A stretch of 23,167 nucleotides of DNA from JAAUQA01 sp036351435 (GCA_036351435.1 JAZBPA010000243.1:1-23167); one strand, 5' to 3'; shown: positions 6,967-15,218, counted from the stretch's first letter. Notes: generated by a model from the letters alone, not told the origin. Made by a program: numbers and translations.

Positions 6967-8717
6967 TGTGACACCTGCAAACCGCGCCGATGGCGAAATA
7001 GCCAACTCGGTAACAACAGCGCCAGGCTAAACATGACAAACGGCGCGAGCATCTGTAGCAGTGCGTAAACACCAATAACCCGCCTATCCCCACCGGTCGA
7101 TAAAGCCACAGCCTCGGTGGTCAGGGTCGGAAACCGGCCACCGCCGGCGAAAAGTGTCGGTAAATATTGACCCACGCTGACCGCAAACCCAACCGCTAAC
7201 GCAATCAGAATCGGCCTGAACAACATCGGTAATTTGATAGTCAACCAAACTCGCAGCGGCGATGCGCCCAAACACAATGCCGTGCGCCCATAACGTTCAT
7301 CCCAAGCGCGATAGGGATCAGACAAAGACAGAAACACATAAGGCAGCACGAATACTAAATGACTCCATAACAAAGCAAGCCACAGTCCGTCCATGTCGGT
7401 CACCACCAACAGAATTTGCGCGCCGAACAGAAACGCGACTTGGGGGACCAGCAAGGGTAAATACAACAGCCATAACGCCCGGTTGGATGGTCGTCGGCCG
7501 AAATGGGCCTCGTGTTCCAGACAACCTAATGTCAACACTAAAGCAATCAGTGCGGCCGACAGCGCCGTAGCGACGGTATTCCAAATGGGCTGAATCAGAT
7601 CTTCCGAGTGCCGTTGCCAATTGGACAGACTAAAGCTTGCCGGCAAAGCGTCGGGATAACGCCAGAAATCGGCCAGCGACCAAACCCCCATGCCAATCAG
7701 TCCAATAATCGTCAGCGCACTACAGGACAACAACAGTACCGCCGCCGAATAGCGGAATCCCCGATCCTGTTGCGCGCGCCGACCCCGACGTATCCAACCC
7801 AGCCCCAACCATTTAACCAGTTGCTCCAGAGCGCACCACAGACTGATCACGCCGGCCACCAATAGCAGTTGCAACAGCGCACCTGCCGAGGCGACAAAGC
7901 GCAGGTTGAGGTCTGGATCATTAAACCAGCGTAATAACTGCACGGCCAGCGGCGGCGGAGTAGTAGGTCCCATTACTAAAGCGACATCGACCACTGAAGC
8001 ACTGTAAGCCAGAACGGCAAAGATGGGTAAGCGCAATTGCGGATAAACGCTTGGCAATACTGCTTTCAACCAAGCGGTAATCGGCCCGTAGCCCAGCGTT
8101 CGCGCCACGGTACGGATGCGCGCCGCATCGACTTGGTTCAAAGCCGCCAGAGTCATTAACAGCAGAAACGGAATTTCTTTGACGACTAGACTGAGCACCA
8201 AGCTTAGTCCGTAGGGATCTTGAATGGTGATTAGATCGGGTGGTCGAGCAAAGTCGGTTGCCCATGGTGACAGCAGGCGCATAATCCACCCGCTTGGGGT
8301 GAGCAAAAACGCCAAACCGAAAGCAACCGTGACATGCGGTACCGCTAACAGTGGCGACAGCAACCGTTGCAGACGAGCGAATAAACGCGTCCCGTGCCAA
8401 CCGGCACAAAATCCAATTACAACGGCCAATGACACGGCAGTAGCCAATAATCCGGTGCTAAACGATAGCCATACTGAGTAACACAAACCGGGCGCAGTGA
8501 ATAACTGTCGCCACGGGAGTAGAGAAGGTTCGTTGGAACCCAAGGCGGGCAAGTAACCAAATGCCGGTAGTAAGGTGCCGAATAGACCAGCCAATACTGG
8601 CCCCAACAGCAACAACAGAGTCAGCGGAGGGAAAAACGATAAACCGGGCAGATTCCGCCAACGATGCTGAGTGGCGGACTCCCGATTTGCGATTAAGGCA
8701 TCAACTGCCGGTGGCAT
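6963..8717 (-). CDS. ynjC: ABC transporter permease, YnjC-like fused double permease
   Basis: The 584-residue inner-membrane protein contains two permease domains in one chain, as in E. coli YnjC. Each half has about six hydrophobic helices and an EAA-like loop that contacts the ATPase. The first is near residues 205-240 (AARIRTVARTLGYGPITAWL, then LPSVYPQL). The second lies in the C-terminal part (YGRTALCLGASPLRVWLTIK, then LPMLFRPIL). The start codon overlaps the end of the ynjB-like gene by 17 bases, and its stop overlaps the start of the ynjD-like gene by 4, so the three are translationally coupled. It is somewhat longer than the E. coli protein (about 510 residues as I recall), mostly in the N-terminus and linkers. 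The substrate is unknown. Confidence 0.9.
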   Translation of the reverse strand: MPPAVDALIANRESATQHRWRNLPGLSFFPPLTLLLLLGPVLAGLFGTLLPAFGYLPALGSNEPSLLPWRQLFTAPGLCYSVWLSFSTGLLATAVSLAVVIGFCAGWHGTRLFARLQRLLSPLLAVPHVTVAFGLAFLLTPSGWIMRLLSPWATDFARPPDLITIQDPYGLSLVLSLVVKEIPFLLLMTLAALNQVDAARIRTVARTLGYGPITAWLKAVLPSVYPQLRLPIFAVLAYSASVVDVALVMGPTTPPPLAVQLLRWFNDPDLNLRFVASAGALLQLLLVAGVISLWCALEQLVKWLGLGWIRRGRRAQQDRGFRYSAAVLLLSCSALTIIGLIGMGVWSLADFWRYPDALPASFSLSNWQRHSEDLIQPIWNTVATALSAALIALVLTLGCLEHEAHFGRRPSNRALWLLYLPLLVPQVAFLFGAQILLVVTDMDGLWLALLWSHLVFVLPYVFLSLSDPYRAWDERYGRTALCLGASPLRVWLTIKLPMLFRPILIALAVGFAVSVGQYLPTLFAGGGRFPTLTTEAVALSTGGDRRVIGVYALLQMLAPFVMFSLALLLPSWLFRHRRGLQVSQ

Positions 8718-9900
8718 AACGCCGTTGCCATTCCGCTTCGATGCGTTCCATCCAGGATGGGTGTGGTTCTAGCAGGGTTTTTCCCAACTCCGACGGTGAC
8801 AGGGTAGCAATGCCCAAATCTAAGGCCTCGAAGCGAGCAAGGTCTTCAACGCTTAGTTTGGACAGATCCAACACCGTGAGCCCGCCCCAATAGGTCGGAT
8901 CTTGCTTACGCACTTGTGCTGTCGGGGACAGCAGAAAATTAGCCAAAACCATTGCCCCTTCCTTGGCATTGGCATTGTAGGGAATGGCGACAAAATTAGT
9001 ATTACCAATGGTCCCGCCTTCCAACACGAAGGTGCGCACGGTGTCCGGCAGTTCGTTATTGGCAATCGCCGAGGAGGCCTCCGGCGGACTGAAAGAAATC
9101 GCAATATCGATTTCACCATCACCGAGCAATCGGCGTTGAGCGGGACCGTTTTGTGGAAACACTTTACCCGAGCGCCACAACACCGGATTAAGCTCATCCA
9201 GATACGGCCATAGTGGCGCGGTGACTGCAGTAAATTCGGCATCGTTAGCCACCGGTTTTTGCAGCTTTTTGGGGTCATCGGTGAGTTCGATGAGCGCTTG
9301 TTTAAGAAACGTCGAGCCGAGGAAATTAGGCGGTTGCGGATAAGTGAAACGGCCCGGATTGGCTTTCGCCCAACTGGCCAACGCCCCTATGCTGAGGGGT
9401 GGTTCCGGTACTTGTGCACTATCGTACATGAACACGATCTGCGCCATGCCCCACGGGGCTTCCAGGCCCTCGACCGGCACTGTGAAATCGATTAACGTGG
9501 TGGGCTTGCCAATCGTGTCGACTAAACTGAAATTCGGCAGTTGCTCGACCCACGGTCCGAACAACAACCCTTCGCGTTTCATGGCGGCGAAATTCTCGCC
9601 ATTAATCCAGATTAGATCGACCGAACCGCCGGAATTACGCCCGGCGGCTTTTTCCGCCACCACCCGGGAAACTGCTTCGGCCGTATCGGTAACTTTAACG
9701 TGCTCGACCGTAACCCCATAGCGCGCTAGTACCTGATCGCCAGCCCAGTCGATGTAGGCATTGATTTTTTCATCCCCCGCCCAGGCATTCCAATAGACAG
9801 TCTGCCCTTTGGCTTTGGCGACAATGGCTTCCCATGATTCCGCTGCGGTAGCAACAGAAGTCACTAGCAGCAATGCTAATGCCGGTAACAATTTCAGCAT
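8701..9900 (-). CDS. ynjB: ABC transporter substrate-binding protein, YnjB-like
   Basis: The 399-residue periplasmic binding protein has a signal peptide (LLPALALLLVTSVATAAES) cleaved after about residue 19. Landmarks of the YnjB group (COG4134) are TVYWNAWAGDEKINAYIDWA near the N-terminus, VDLIWINGENFAAMKREGLL, GLEAPWGMAQIVFMYDS and EIDIAISFSPPEASSAI. The GDEKINAYIDW segment and fold relate it to binding proteins for thiamine-like and small anionic ligands, but no ligand is established. An AAGGA site sits 9 bases before the ATG. It follows the radical SAM gene by 36 bases and runs into the permease gene, so the importer is co-transcribed with that enzyme. I am confident of the family and not of the ligand. 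Confidence 0.9.
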   Translation of the reverse strand: MLKLLPALALLLVTSVATAAESWEAIVAKAKGQTVYWNAWAGDEKINAYIDWAGDQVLARYGVTVEHVKVTDTAEAVSRVVAEKAAGRNSGGSVDLIWINGENFAAMKREGLLFGPWVEQLPNFSLVDTIGKPTTLIDFTVPVEGLEAPWGMAQIVFMYDSAQVPEPPLSIGALASWAKANPGRFTYPQPPNFLGSTFLKQALIELTDDPKKLQKPVANDAEFTAVTAPLWPYLDELNPVLWRSGKVFPQNGPAQRRLLGDGEIDIAISFSPPEASSAIANNELPDTVRTFVLEGGTIGNTNFVAIPYNANAKEGAMVLANFLLSPTAQVRKQDPTYWGGLTVLDLSKLSVEDLARFEALDLGIATLSPSELGKTLLEPHPSWMERIEAEWQRRYATGS

Positions 9901-9936
9901 ATTTATAATTCCTTGGAGATTGGGTTGGACTGTCGG

Positions 9937-11004
9937 TTAAGCAGCTGACCGACGTCGCGCCAAGCGTTGTTGACGCAGCGATTCGATCACCGGTTCCAAC
10001 ACTTGTTCATGAAATCGATCGCAGCCGATACACAGGTTCTGATAAGGCTTGCCTTGGGGCGTGGTGGTGCGGGACTGTTCGATAAATTGCGCCACATCCC
10101 AACCATAAGTGATGCCCATACGCTCAGGATGGCCGGTAGCAATCGCTTCGAAAACGGGATGGCCTTGCAAGCTATCAAGAATGTCGATCAGCGGTTCCTC
10201 GGCCAGACTACCGATCGGCCGTTTGGTTTTCATGCAGCAGGGATAGATGTTGCCATTCGGCTCGATAGAGACTTCCGAACCGGAATAGCCGTGGCGCAGA
10301 AAATTCAGCCCGCCCGACCATGCATTGCAGAAGTTATCCTGCAAAGTAGCGGTTGATAAGCCATTTTCCCAAGCGCGACCGCGTGGCCATAATTTACCGA
10401 TCCAAGCGTCTGGGGTGGCACCGAAAAAGCTGAACAGCGGACCGGTTTCGTCCAGCCATTTGCGGTTACCGCTAGCCAGTTGTGACAAGGACATACCGGC
10501 CTGTTCGAACCAGCCAGTGAGTTGATCTTGCAAAGAGAACTTTTTGTCGCCCTGCATACCGACGTGGTAATCATCCATCCCGGCCACAGAAATCATCCAA
10601 ATATCCCGCGCTAGCAGTTCGTCGATGATAGATTCGGTGAGCAGATCGCCGGTGGTTTGCACCACAATCTTGACGCCACCTTGGCTCCGGTATTTGTCCC
10701 GCAGACGCTCTAACAGCGGATACAAAATACGTTCACGAACAGGATCGATCAGCACTTCGCCGCCGGAGAGGATGATCCGGCTGGGTTTTTCCTGGGGTTT
10801 GCCATCCGCGTCGATGTCTTCAAGATCAAGATAGCGCATTCGAGGGGGCAGATGCTCAACGATAGCGGGAAAACAGGTCTCGGCTTCTTTAACCACCGCC
10901 TCTAGCTGAGAGCGGATATAAGGGCGAAAGCGGTCTTCGTAACAGTGCTTGCAACGCCGGTGGCAAGCCCAAGTAATAGCGTAATAAATCGATTCCACAG
11001 GCAC
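9937..11004 (-). CDS. Radical SAM protein with SPASM-like C-terminal Cys set
   Basis: The 355-residue product begins at a GTG; an in-frame stop not far upstream leaves no better start. The 4Fe-4S/SAM motif is CHRRCKHC, with Cys14, Cys18 and Cys21 (CxxxCxxC). The SAM-binding GGE follows at residues 81-83 (SGGEVLID). The C-terminal half carries Cys226, the pair Cys256-Cys257 (NGNIYPCCMKT, typical of SPASM or twitch proteins) and Cys325xxCys328 (CIGCDRFHEQ). These could bind one or two auxiliary Fe-S clusters. SPASM proteins often modify peptides or proteins, but other substrates are known and no precursor peptide is obvious here. It lies between a small membrane protein gene and ynjB and shares their strand. 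I do not recognise a named subfamily, so no function is assigned beyond radical SAM chemistry. Confidence 0.9.
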   Translation of the reverse strand: MPVESIYYAITWACHRRCKHCYEDRFRPYIRSQLEAVVKEAETCFPAIVEHLPPRMRYLDLEDIDADGKPQEKPSRIILSGGEVLIDPVRERILYPLLERLRDKYRSQGGVKIVVQTTGDLLTESIIDELLARDIWMISVAGMDDYHVGMQGDKKFSLQDQLTGWFEQAGMSLSQLASGNRKWLDETGPLFSFFGATPDAWIGKLWPRGRAWENGLSTATLQDNFCNAWSGGLNFLRHGYSGSEVSIEPNGNIYPCCMKTKRPIGSLAEEPLIDILDSLQGHPVFEAIATGHPERMGITYGWDVAQFIEQSRTTTPQGKPYQNLCIGCDRFHEQVLEPVIESLRQQRLARRRSAA

Positions 11005-11110
11005 TTTCTCAACAGTCGAATGGGTAACGGATTACCTTACGCAGCAGAGCCGCGTTTGGATACCCGTTCGTTGAAAAAAGCTGCCTTTTGAGAGTACTCC
11101 GGAGCTATCG

Positions 11111-11251
11111 TCAGCCACACAGCTTAAAGTTTTCCAGAAAGTAGATCATCTCAGGGGACTGGTAAATGCCGAATGCCCAGGTCAAGATGAGCGCCAATAC
11201 AAACACACCCAGCAGTAACAATGCGACACTCATCGGTTTCAAGTGGGTCAT
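11111..11251 (-). CDS. 46-residue single-helix membrane protein
   Basis: A small gene read directly from the complementary strand. Its ATG overlaps the MFS stop codon (ATGA at 11248-11251), and an AAGG site (complement of 11259-11262) sits 7 bases upstream, so translation is expected to be coupled to the transporter. The protein starts MTHLKPMSVALLLLGVFV, continues with a hydrophobic stretch to about residue 28 (LALILTWAFGIYQ), and ends with a soluble tail SPEMIYFLENFKLCG carrying a penultimate Cys. It would be an inner-membrane bitopic peptide with about one transmembrane helix. I recognise no family. Its position suggests an accessory subunit of the MFS transporter, or an anchor for the radical SAM step. 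The tight overlap and good ribosome site make it credible, although protein evidence is absent. Confidence 0.72.
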   Translation of the reverse strand: MTHLKPMSVALLLLGVFVLALILTWAFGIYQSPEMIYFLENFKLCG

Positions 11252-12477
11252 GCAGAGACCTTGGCGACCCGTTCAGTCGCCGGCGTTTCTTTAATCGGCC
11301 AATTCAGCAAGGCGGCCAGCAGGCTGAGACCGATCGCGATAGCCCAGGTGCTGTCGTAGGACCCGGTACGATCATACAGCCAACCGCCTAACCAACCGCC
11401 CGCGAACGATCCTAGTTGATGGGCAAAAAAGACAATACCACCAAGCATGGATAGATGTTTCACGCCCCACACCGAAGCCACTGTACCATTGGTCAGTGGC
11501 ACGGTAGACAGCCAGAACAAGCCCATGAGTATGCCAAATGCATACGCGGAACTGGCCGTCAGGGGCAGGAACAGAAATGCTGCGATAGCTGCTGCTCTAC
11601 CGAGATAAATCCAGCTCAGCAACATCGGTTTGCGTTGCCGCCCTCCCCACAGGCCTGCGTAATAGGTCCCTGCGATATTCACCAAACCGATTAATGCCAG
11701 TACGGTGGTCGCCACTGCCGAATTCAACCCTTCATCGGCTAGAAAAGCCGGTAGGTGAACCGCGATAAATACGACTTGAAAACCACACACGAAAAACCCC
11801 AACGATAGCAACCAGAAGTCGCGCATGGCGAAAGCCTCCGCAATCGCTTGGCGCGCAGTAGTGTGGACTGTCATTACCGGTTGTGTCCGCGCTGCCTCTT
11901 TCATGCCGAACGCCAATGGCAACATTAATATGGCCAGCGTTGATAGTGCAATCAAAGCACCTTGCCAGTTCAGCCAATAGATGAAACCTAAGCTGATCGG
12001 CAGCATGATAAATTGTCCGAACGAGCCAACGGCCATGGTGATCCCCATCGCCAACGAGCGATGTTCGGGAGATACCAAACGACTGATAGTGCCAAAAATT
12101 ATAGGGAAGGTCGTTCCCGACAGACCCAGTCCGATGAGCACACCAGCACCCAGGATGAAGGTAAGCTCACCGGAAACGCCCGACATCACCCAAAGTCCGA
12201 TGGTGTAGAGAACAGCACCGACTACCACGATGCGCAGCGCACCATAGCGATCACTCAACATACCGGTAAACGGTTGGCTGGCTCCCCAGATTAAGTTCTG
12301 TAGAGCGATGGCAAAGGCAAAAACCTCACGTCCCCAGCCTTGTTCTACCGTGACCGGCTGCAGGAACAAACCAAAGGTATGGCGGATGCCGAGTGAAAAT
12401 AGCAGGATTACTGAGCCACACACCAGCGCAGTGACCGCCCCCGCCCATTTCCCACCAGCTTTTGCTGTATTACTCAT
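11248..12477 (-). CDS. MFS transporter, monocarboxylate/OFA-like
   Basis: The 409-residue product has 12 predicted membrane helices and the major facilitator signature between helices 2 and 3 (GMLSDRYGALRIVVVG). The first helix region, GSVILLFSLGIRHTFGLFL, and the second-half LWGGRQRKP loop match MFS members related to oxalate/formate and monocarboxylate carriers. Substrate and direction cannot be read from the sequence. An AAGG site lies about 9 bases before the ATG. It is preceded by marR, with 62 bases between them, and followed by the overlapping 46-residue gene. MarR regulators often control an adjacent transporter, so efflux or uptake of the MarR ligand is a reasonable inference. Confidence 0.9.
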   Translation of the reverse strand: MSNTAKAGGKWAGAVTALVCGSVILLFSLGIRHTFGLFLQPVTVEQGWGREVFAFAIALQNLIWGASQPFTGMLSDRYGALRIVVVGAVLYTIGLWVMSGVSGELTFILGAGVLIGLGLSGTTFPIIFGTISRLVSPEHRSLAMGITMAVGSFGQFIMLPISLGFIYWLNWQGALIALSTLAILMLPLAFGMKEAARTQPVMTVHTTARQAIAEAFAMRDFWLLSLGFFVCGFQVVFIAVHLPAFLADEGLNSAVATTVLALIGLVNIAGTYYAGLWGGRQRKPMLLSWIYLGRAAAIAAFLFLPLTASSAYAFGILMGLFWLSTVPLTNGTVASVWGVKHLSMLGGIVFFAHQLGSFAGGWLGGWLYDRTGSYDSTWAIAIGLSLLAALLNWPIKETPATERVAKVSA

Positions 12478-12539
12478 AGCCTATACCTTGTTGTCGCTAC
12501 CCGCTGACGGGCGAGAGTTAATAATCAGATGAAATCGAC

Positions 12540-12956
12540 CTAAAGCGACCTGAGCTGATTCAGGTCGTTGGCTAACTCAAACAGCAGTTCAGCCTTGTCA
12601 CCCAGGAGCTGTCGCATGGTCTGTTGTGCTTTTGACCAAAGCGGTTTTGCTGAAGCGAGCGCGGCGCTTCCCTTGGCCGTTAGCGCGATGCCCCGCTCAC
12701 GCCTGTCCTCCGCAGTTTGTAAGCGTACTAAATCCTCGCGTTCTAAAACGCGTAGATTGCGTCCCAAAGTGCTGCGCTCCAACCCGACTTGTCTCGCTAG
12801 TTCGCTGATACTCGGACAGCCCATATCATCAATATTACGCAACAGGCGGTACATGGTGATCTTGAGACCTGAAGGGGCCAGTGCCTCGTCGTACAATGCT
12901 GTCGACGCTTGCGCGGCTTGGCGCAGGTTGGTGCATAAACAGGGCGAACATTTCAT
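12540..12956 (-). CDS. MarR-family transcriptional regulator with N-terminal Cys cluster
   Basis: The 138-residue product is a MarR-type winged-helix dimer. The DNA-reading helix region is ISELARQVGLERSTLGRNLR and the wing is LQTAEDRRERGIALTAKG, with the conserved D-R-R. The N-terminus MKCSPCLCTNLRQAA carries three Cys within residues 3-8, a group seen in some MarR proteins and possibly sensitive to oxidants or metals. There is no Shine-Dalgarno sequence before the ATG; the predicted promoter lies so close that the transcript may be nearly leaderless. MarR proteins usually repress their own operon and release DNA when a small ligand binds or a Cys is modified. It is first in a run of seven same-strand genes and is divergent from the lactate dehydrogenase gene, so it may control both sides. 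Confidence 0.9.
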   Translation of the reverse strand: MKCSPCLCTNLRQAAQASTALYDEALAPSGLKITMYRLLRNIDDMGCPSISELARQVGLERSTLGRNLRVLEREDLVRLQTAEDRRERGIALTAKGSAALASAKPLWSKAQQTMRQLLGDKAELLFELANDLNQLRSL

Positions 12957-12960
12957 AGAT

Positions 12961-12994
12961 ACGTGTATATACCCGTTATTATTCGATGTAAAGA
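12961..12994 (-). promoter_or_regulatory. Candidate marR promoter with overlapping near-palindrome
   Basis: On the minus strand, TTTACA (complement of 12987-12992) is followed after 15 bases by TATATA (complement of 12966-12971), a plausible but closely spaced -35/-10 pair. The -10 sits inside an inverted repeat at 12961-12976 whose arms ACG-N-GTAT and ATAC-N-CGT match perfectly apart from one pair. Its end is 5 bases before the marR ATG. This is the arrangement expected for autorepression by the MarR protein. The predicted transcript start falls about 2-4 bases before the ATG, which would explain the missing ribosome site. Confidence 0.45.
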
Positions 12995-13128
12995 AAAATT
13001 CGCTGATTTGTTCCTAACGCTGCTGTCATAGAACCGAGATACCGTATCCTTAAGCCTTTATTTCAATGGGCAACTTTTTATCACGCAATCTGCCAGAGAT
13101 GCAGGTTGACCTACTTTGAGAGTGCACT

Positions 13129-14133
13129 ATGAAAATCGCAGTGTTCAGTACCAAACCCTATGATCGTCAATTCCTGGAAGCAGCAAATCAAGAACACGGT
13201 CATGAACTGACGTTTTTCAAGCCCGGCTTATCGCCTGAAACCGTATCGTTAGCTCGGGATTTTGATGGGATTTGTGTGTTTGTTAACGATGAGTTAGACG
13301 CCTATGTGATTGCCAAGCTGGCGCAATTCGGCGTGCGGTTGGTAGCGCTTCGCTGTGCTGGTTTTAATAATGTCGACCTAGCCGCTGCCGAAGCCCATGA
13401 ATTGACCATCGTACGGGTGCCGGCATATTCACCACATGCGGTGGCTGAACATACAGTCGGGTTGTTACTGACCCTGAATAGAAAAATTCATCGTGCCTAT
13501 GCCCGGGTACGGGAGGGTAATTTCTCTCTGGATGGATTACTGGGATTCGATATTTACGGGCGGACCGCCGGAATTATCGGCACCGGTAAGATTGGCGCAG
13601 AAGTGGCCAAGATTCTTAATGGATTTGGTTGCCGGTTGCTGGCCTATGATCAATTCGTTAATCCGGAATGCGTGGCTCTTGGCGTTGAGTATATGGATTT
13701 AGCAGAGCTATTCGCCGAATCTGACATCATTACCCTGCATTGCCCGCTGACACCGGAAACACATCATTTGATTAATGCGGATACGTTACGGCAAATGAAG
13801 AAAGGGGTGACCATCATCAACACCAGTCGCGGCGCTTTAATCGACTCTCAAGCGGTGATACAAGGCTTGAAATCAGGGCATATTGGATATCTGGGTTTGG
13901 ACGTTTACGAAGAAGAGGGCGATTTGTTTTTCGAGGATCTGTCCGACCGAGTCATTGATGACGATGTGTTTGTTCGCTTAGTGACGTTTCCCAATGTCCT
14001 GGTGACCGGACATCAGGCCTTTCTGACCCGTAATGCCTTGCAAAATATCGCGGATACCACGTTAACCAATATCACGGCATACCAACGGGGCGAAGCGTGT
14101 GGCAATGAAGTCACAATTGAATTGAAAAAATAG
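13129..14133 (+). CDS. ldhA: D-lactate dehydrogenase (fermentative, NAD-dependent)
   Basis: The 334-residue cytoplasmic enzyme reduces pyruvate to D-lactate with NADH, allowing NAD+ regeneration when respiration is limited. It belongs to the D-2-hydroxyacid dehydrogenase family and closely resembles E. coli LdhA from the first residues (MKIAVFSTKPYDRQFLEAAN). The Rossmann NAD motif is GTGKIG (residues 151-156). The catalytic set is Arg234 in NTSRGALID, Glu261-263 in DVYEEEG and His295 in VTGHQAF. RCAGFNNVDLAAA is the substrate loop. Length matches the family. A GAGAG site lies about 7 bases before the ATG. It is divergent from marR with 172 bases between them. No FNR-type box was noticed. The membrane-protein gene follows after 83 bases. 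Confidence 0.93.
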   Translation: MKIAVFSTKPYDRQFLEAANQEHGHELTFFKPGLSPETVSLARDFDGICVFVNDELDAYVIAKLAQFGVRLVALRCAGFNNVDLAAAEAHELTIVRVPAYSPHAVAEHTVGLLLTLNRKIHRAYARVREGNFSLDGLLGFDIYGRTAGIIGTGKIGAEVAKILNGFGCRLLAYDQFVNPECVALGVEYMDLAELFAESDIITLHCPLTPETHHLINADTLRQMKKGVTIINTSRGALIDSQAVIQGLKSGHIGYLGLDVYEEEGDLFFEDLSDRVIDDDVFVRLVTFPNVLVTGHQAFLTRNALQNIADTTLTNITAYQRGEACGNEVTIELKK

Positions 14134-14216
14134 CTTGCTCGGTGAAGTCCCTTTTACCATTCGTCTACATTGGGATAATCACCCAGTAAGCGACTTTTTT
14201 ATTGAGGTTAATGGCT

Positions 14217-15218
14217 ATGGATTCGGTGACTCAAATCGTTTTAGGCGCCGCAGTTGGCGAGGCTGTTCTGGGTCGCAAGGTTGGCCCCCGTGCGGCAGTG
14301 TGGGGGGGTATTTGCGGCACTATACCGGATCTAGATGTGTTTATACCGATGGGAAATGCGGTGGCGGACTTCACCTATCACCGCTCATTCAGCCATTCTC
14401 TGCTGGTGTTGGCGGTGTTAACACCGTTGATCGTGTGGCTGATTATTAAAATTCACCCACAGACTAAAGACCTTAAGTGGCGTTGGGCGGTACTGGTTTA
14501 TGCTGTCTTTGCCACCCATGCGTTGCTGGATTCGTTCACGGTTTACGGAACCCAGATTTTTTGGCCGCTGACGGAATATCCTGTTTCGATCGGCGCGATA
14601 TTTATCATCGATCCGGCTTACACGCTGCCGTTGCTGATAGGGTTGTTGACGGCACTTATTCTGCGCCGCAGCCCGTTAGGACATCGCGCCAATTATGTCG
14701 GACTCGGCCTAAGTTCGGCGTATCTGCTGTGGGGACTGGGACTGCAATGGCATTTGGAACGCGTCGCCGGCCAGTCATTGGCAGCGCAAGGTATCGAATA
14801 CCAGCGATTATTGGTCCAGCCAACGCCGTTTAATTCGGTGCTTTGGCGGATTGTCGCGGTTAACGATGATCATTATCGGGTGGGTTATCATTCATTGTTA
14901 GACAAAGATGATGAGATCAATACCACCCGCATTGAGAGCACGCCGGAGTTGCTTTCCGGTTTGGAAACCCATTGGCCGGTAACGCGGTTGCAGTGGTTTA
15001 CCCACGGTTATTACTCCGTGGAACAAGAAGGTAACGCTATCGTGATCAGCGATTTGCGTATGGGCCTTGAGCCTGACTATGTGTTCAGATTCAAGATAGG
15101 TGAGTTGGGAAATCCCCATCCGCGGCCGTTGACCAGTACACAGCTCCCGGTAGCGCGGAATTTGGATCGGTTGCCGCTGCTCTGGCAAAGGATCTGGAAT
15201 GCAAGTATTACCTTTTGA
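14217..15218 (+). CDS. YdjM-type membrane-bound metal-dependent hydrolase-like protein
   Basis: The product belongs to the YdjM/YbcI family (DUF457, annotated as predicted membrane-bound metal-dependent hydrolases). I chose the ATG at 14217, giving 333 residues starting MDSVTQIVLGAAVGEAVLG, which is the usual family start and sits 9 bases after GAGG. Upstream TTG and ATG codons are closer to that site or rarer. Family motifs are the GTIPDLDVF segment, the HRSFSHSLL pair of His residues and THALLDSFTVYGTQIFWPL, likely metal ligands. Four or five helices fill the first half. The second half (from about residue 165) is a soluble domain of roughly 165 residues that short family members lack. The function is unproven. 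It lies between ldhA and the copper ATPase on the same strand, 95 bases before the latter. Confidence 0.85.
   Translation: MDSVTQIVLGAAVGEAVLGRKVGPRAAVWGGICGTIPDLDVFIPMGNAVADFTYHRSFSHSLLVLAVLTPLIVWLIIKIHPQTKDLKWRWAVLVYAVFATHALLDSFTVYGTQIFWPLTEYPVSIGAIFIIDPAYTLPLLIGLLTALILRRSPLGHRANYVGLGLSSAYLLWGLGLQWHLERVAGQSLAAQGIEYQRLLVQPTPFNSVLWRIVAVNDDHYRVGYHSLLDKDDEINTTRIESTPELLSGLETHWPVTRLQWFTHGYYSVEQEGNAIVISDLRMGLEPDYVFRFKIGELGNPHPRPLTSTQLPVARNLDRLPLLWQRIWNASITF

Noticed and set aside
7921..8409. 162-codon minus-strand frame inside the ynjC-like gene
   Set aside because: It is a shadow of the permease in another frame, with Arg/Ser-rich composition and no homology I can see.
11005..11110. Riboswitch or precursor peptide between the micro-protein and radical SAM genes
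   Set aside because: The 106 bases contain no THI-box-like or other familiar conserved core, and no Cys-rich short frame with a ribosome site.
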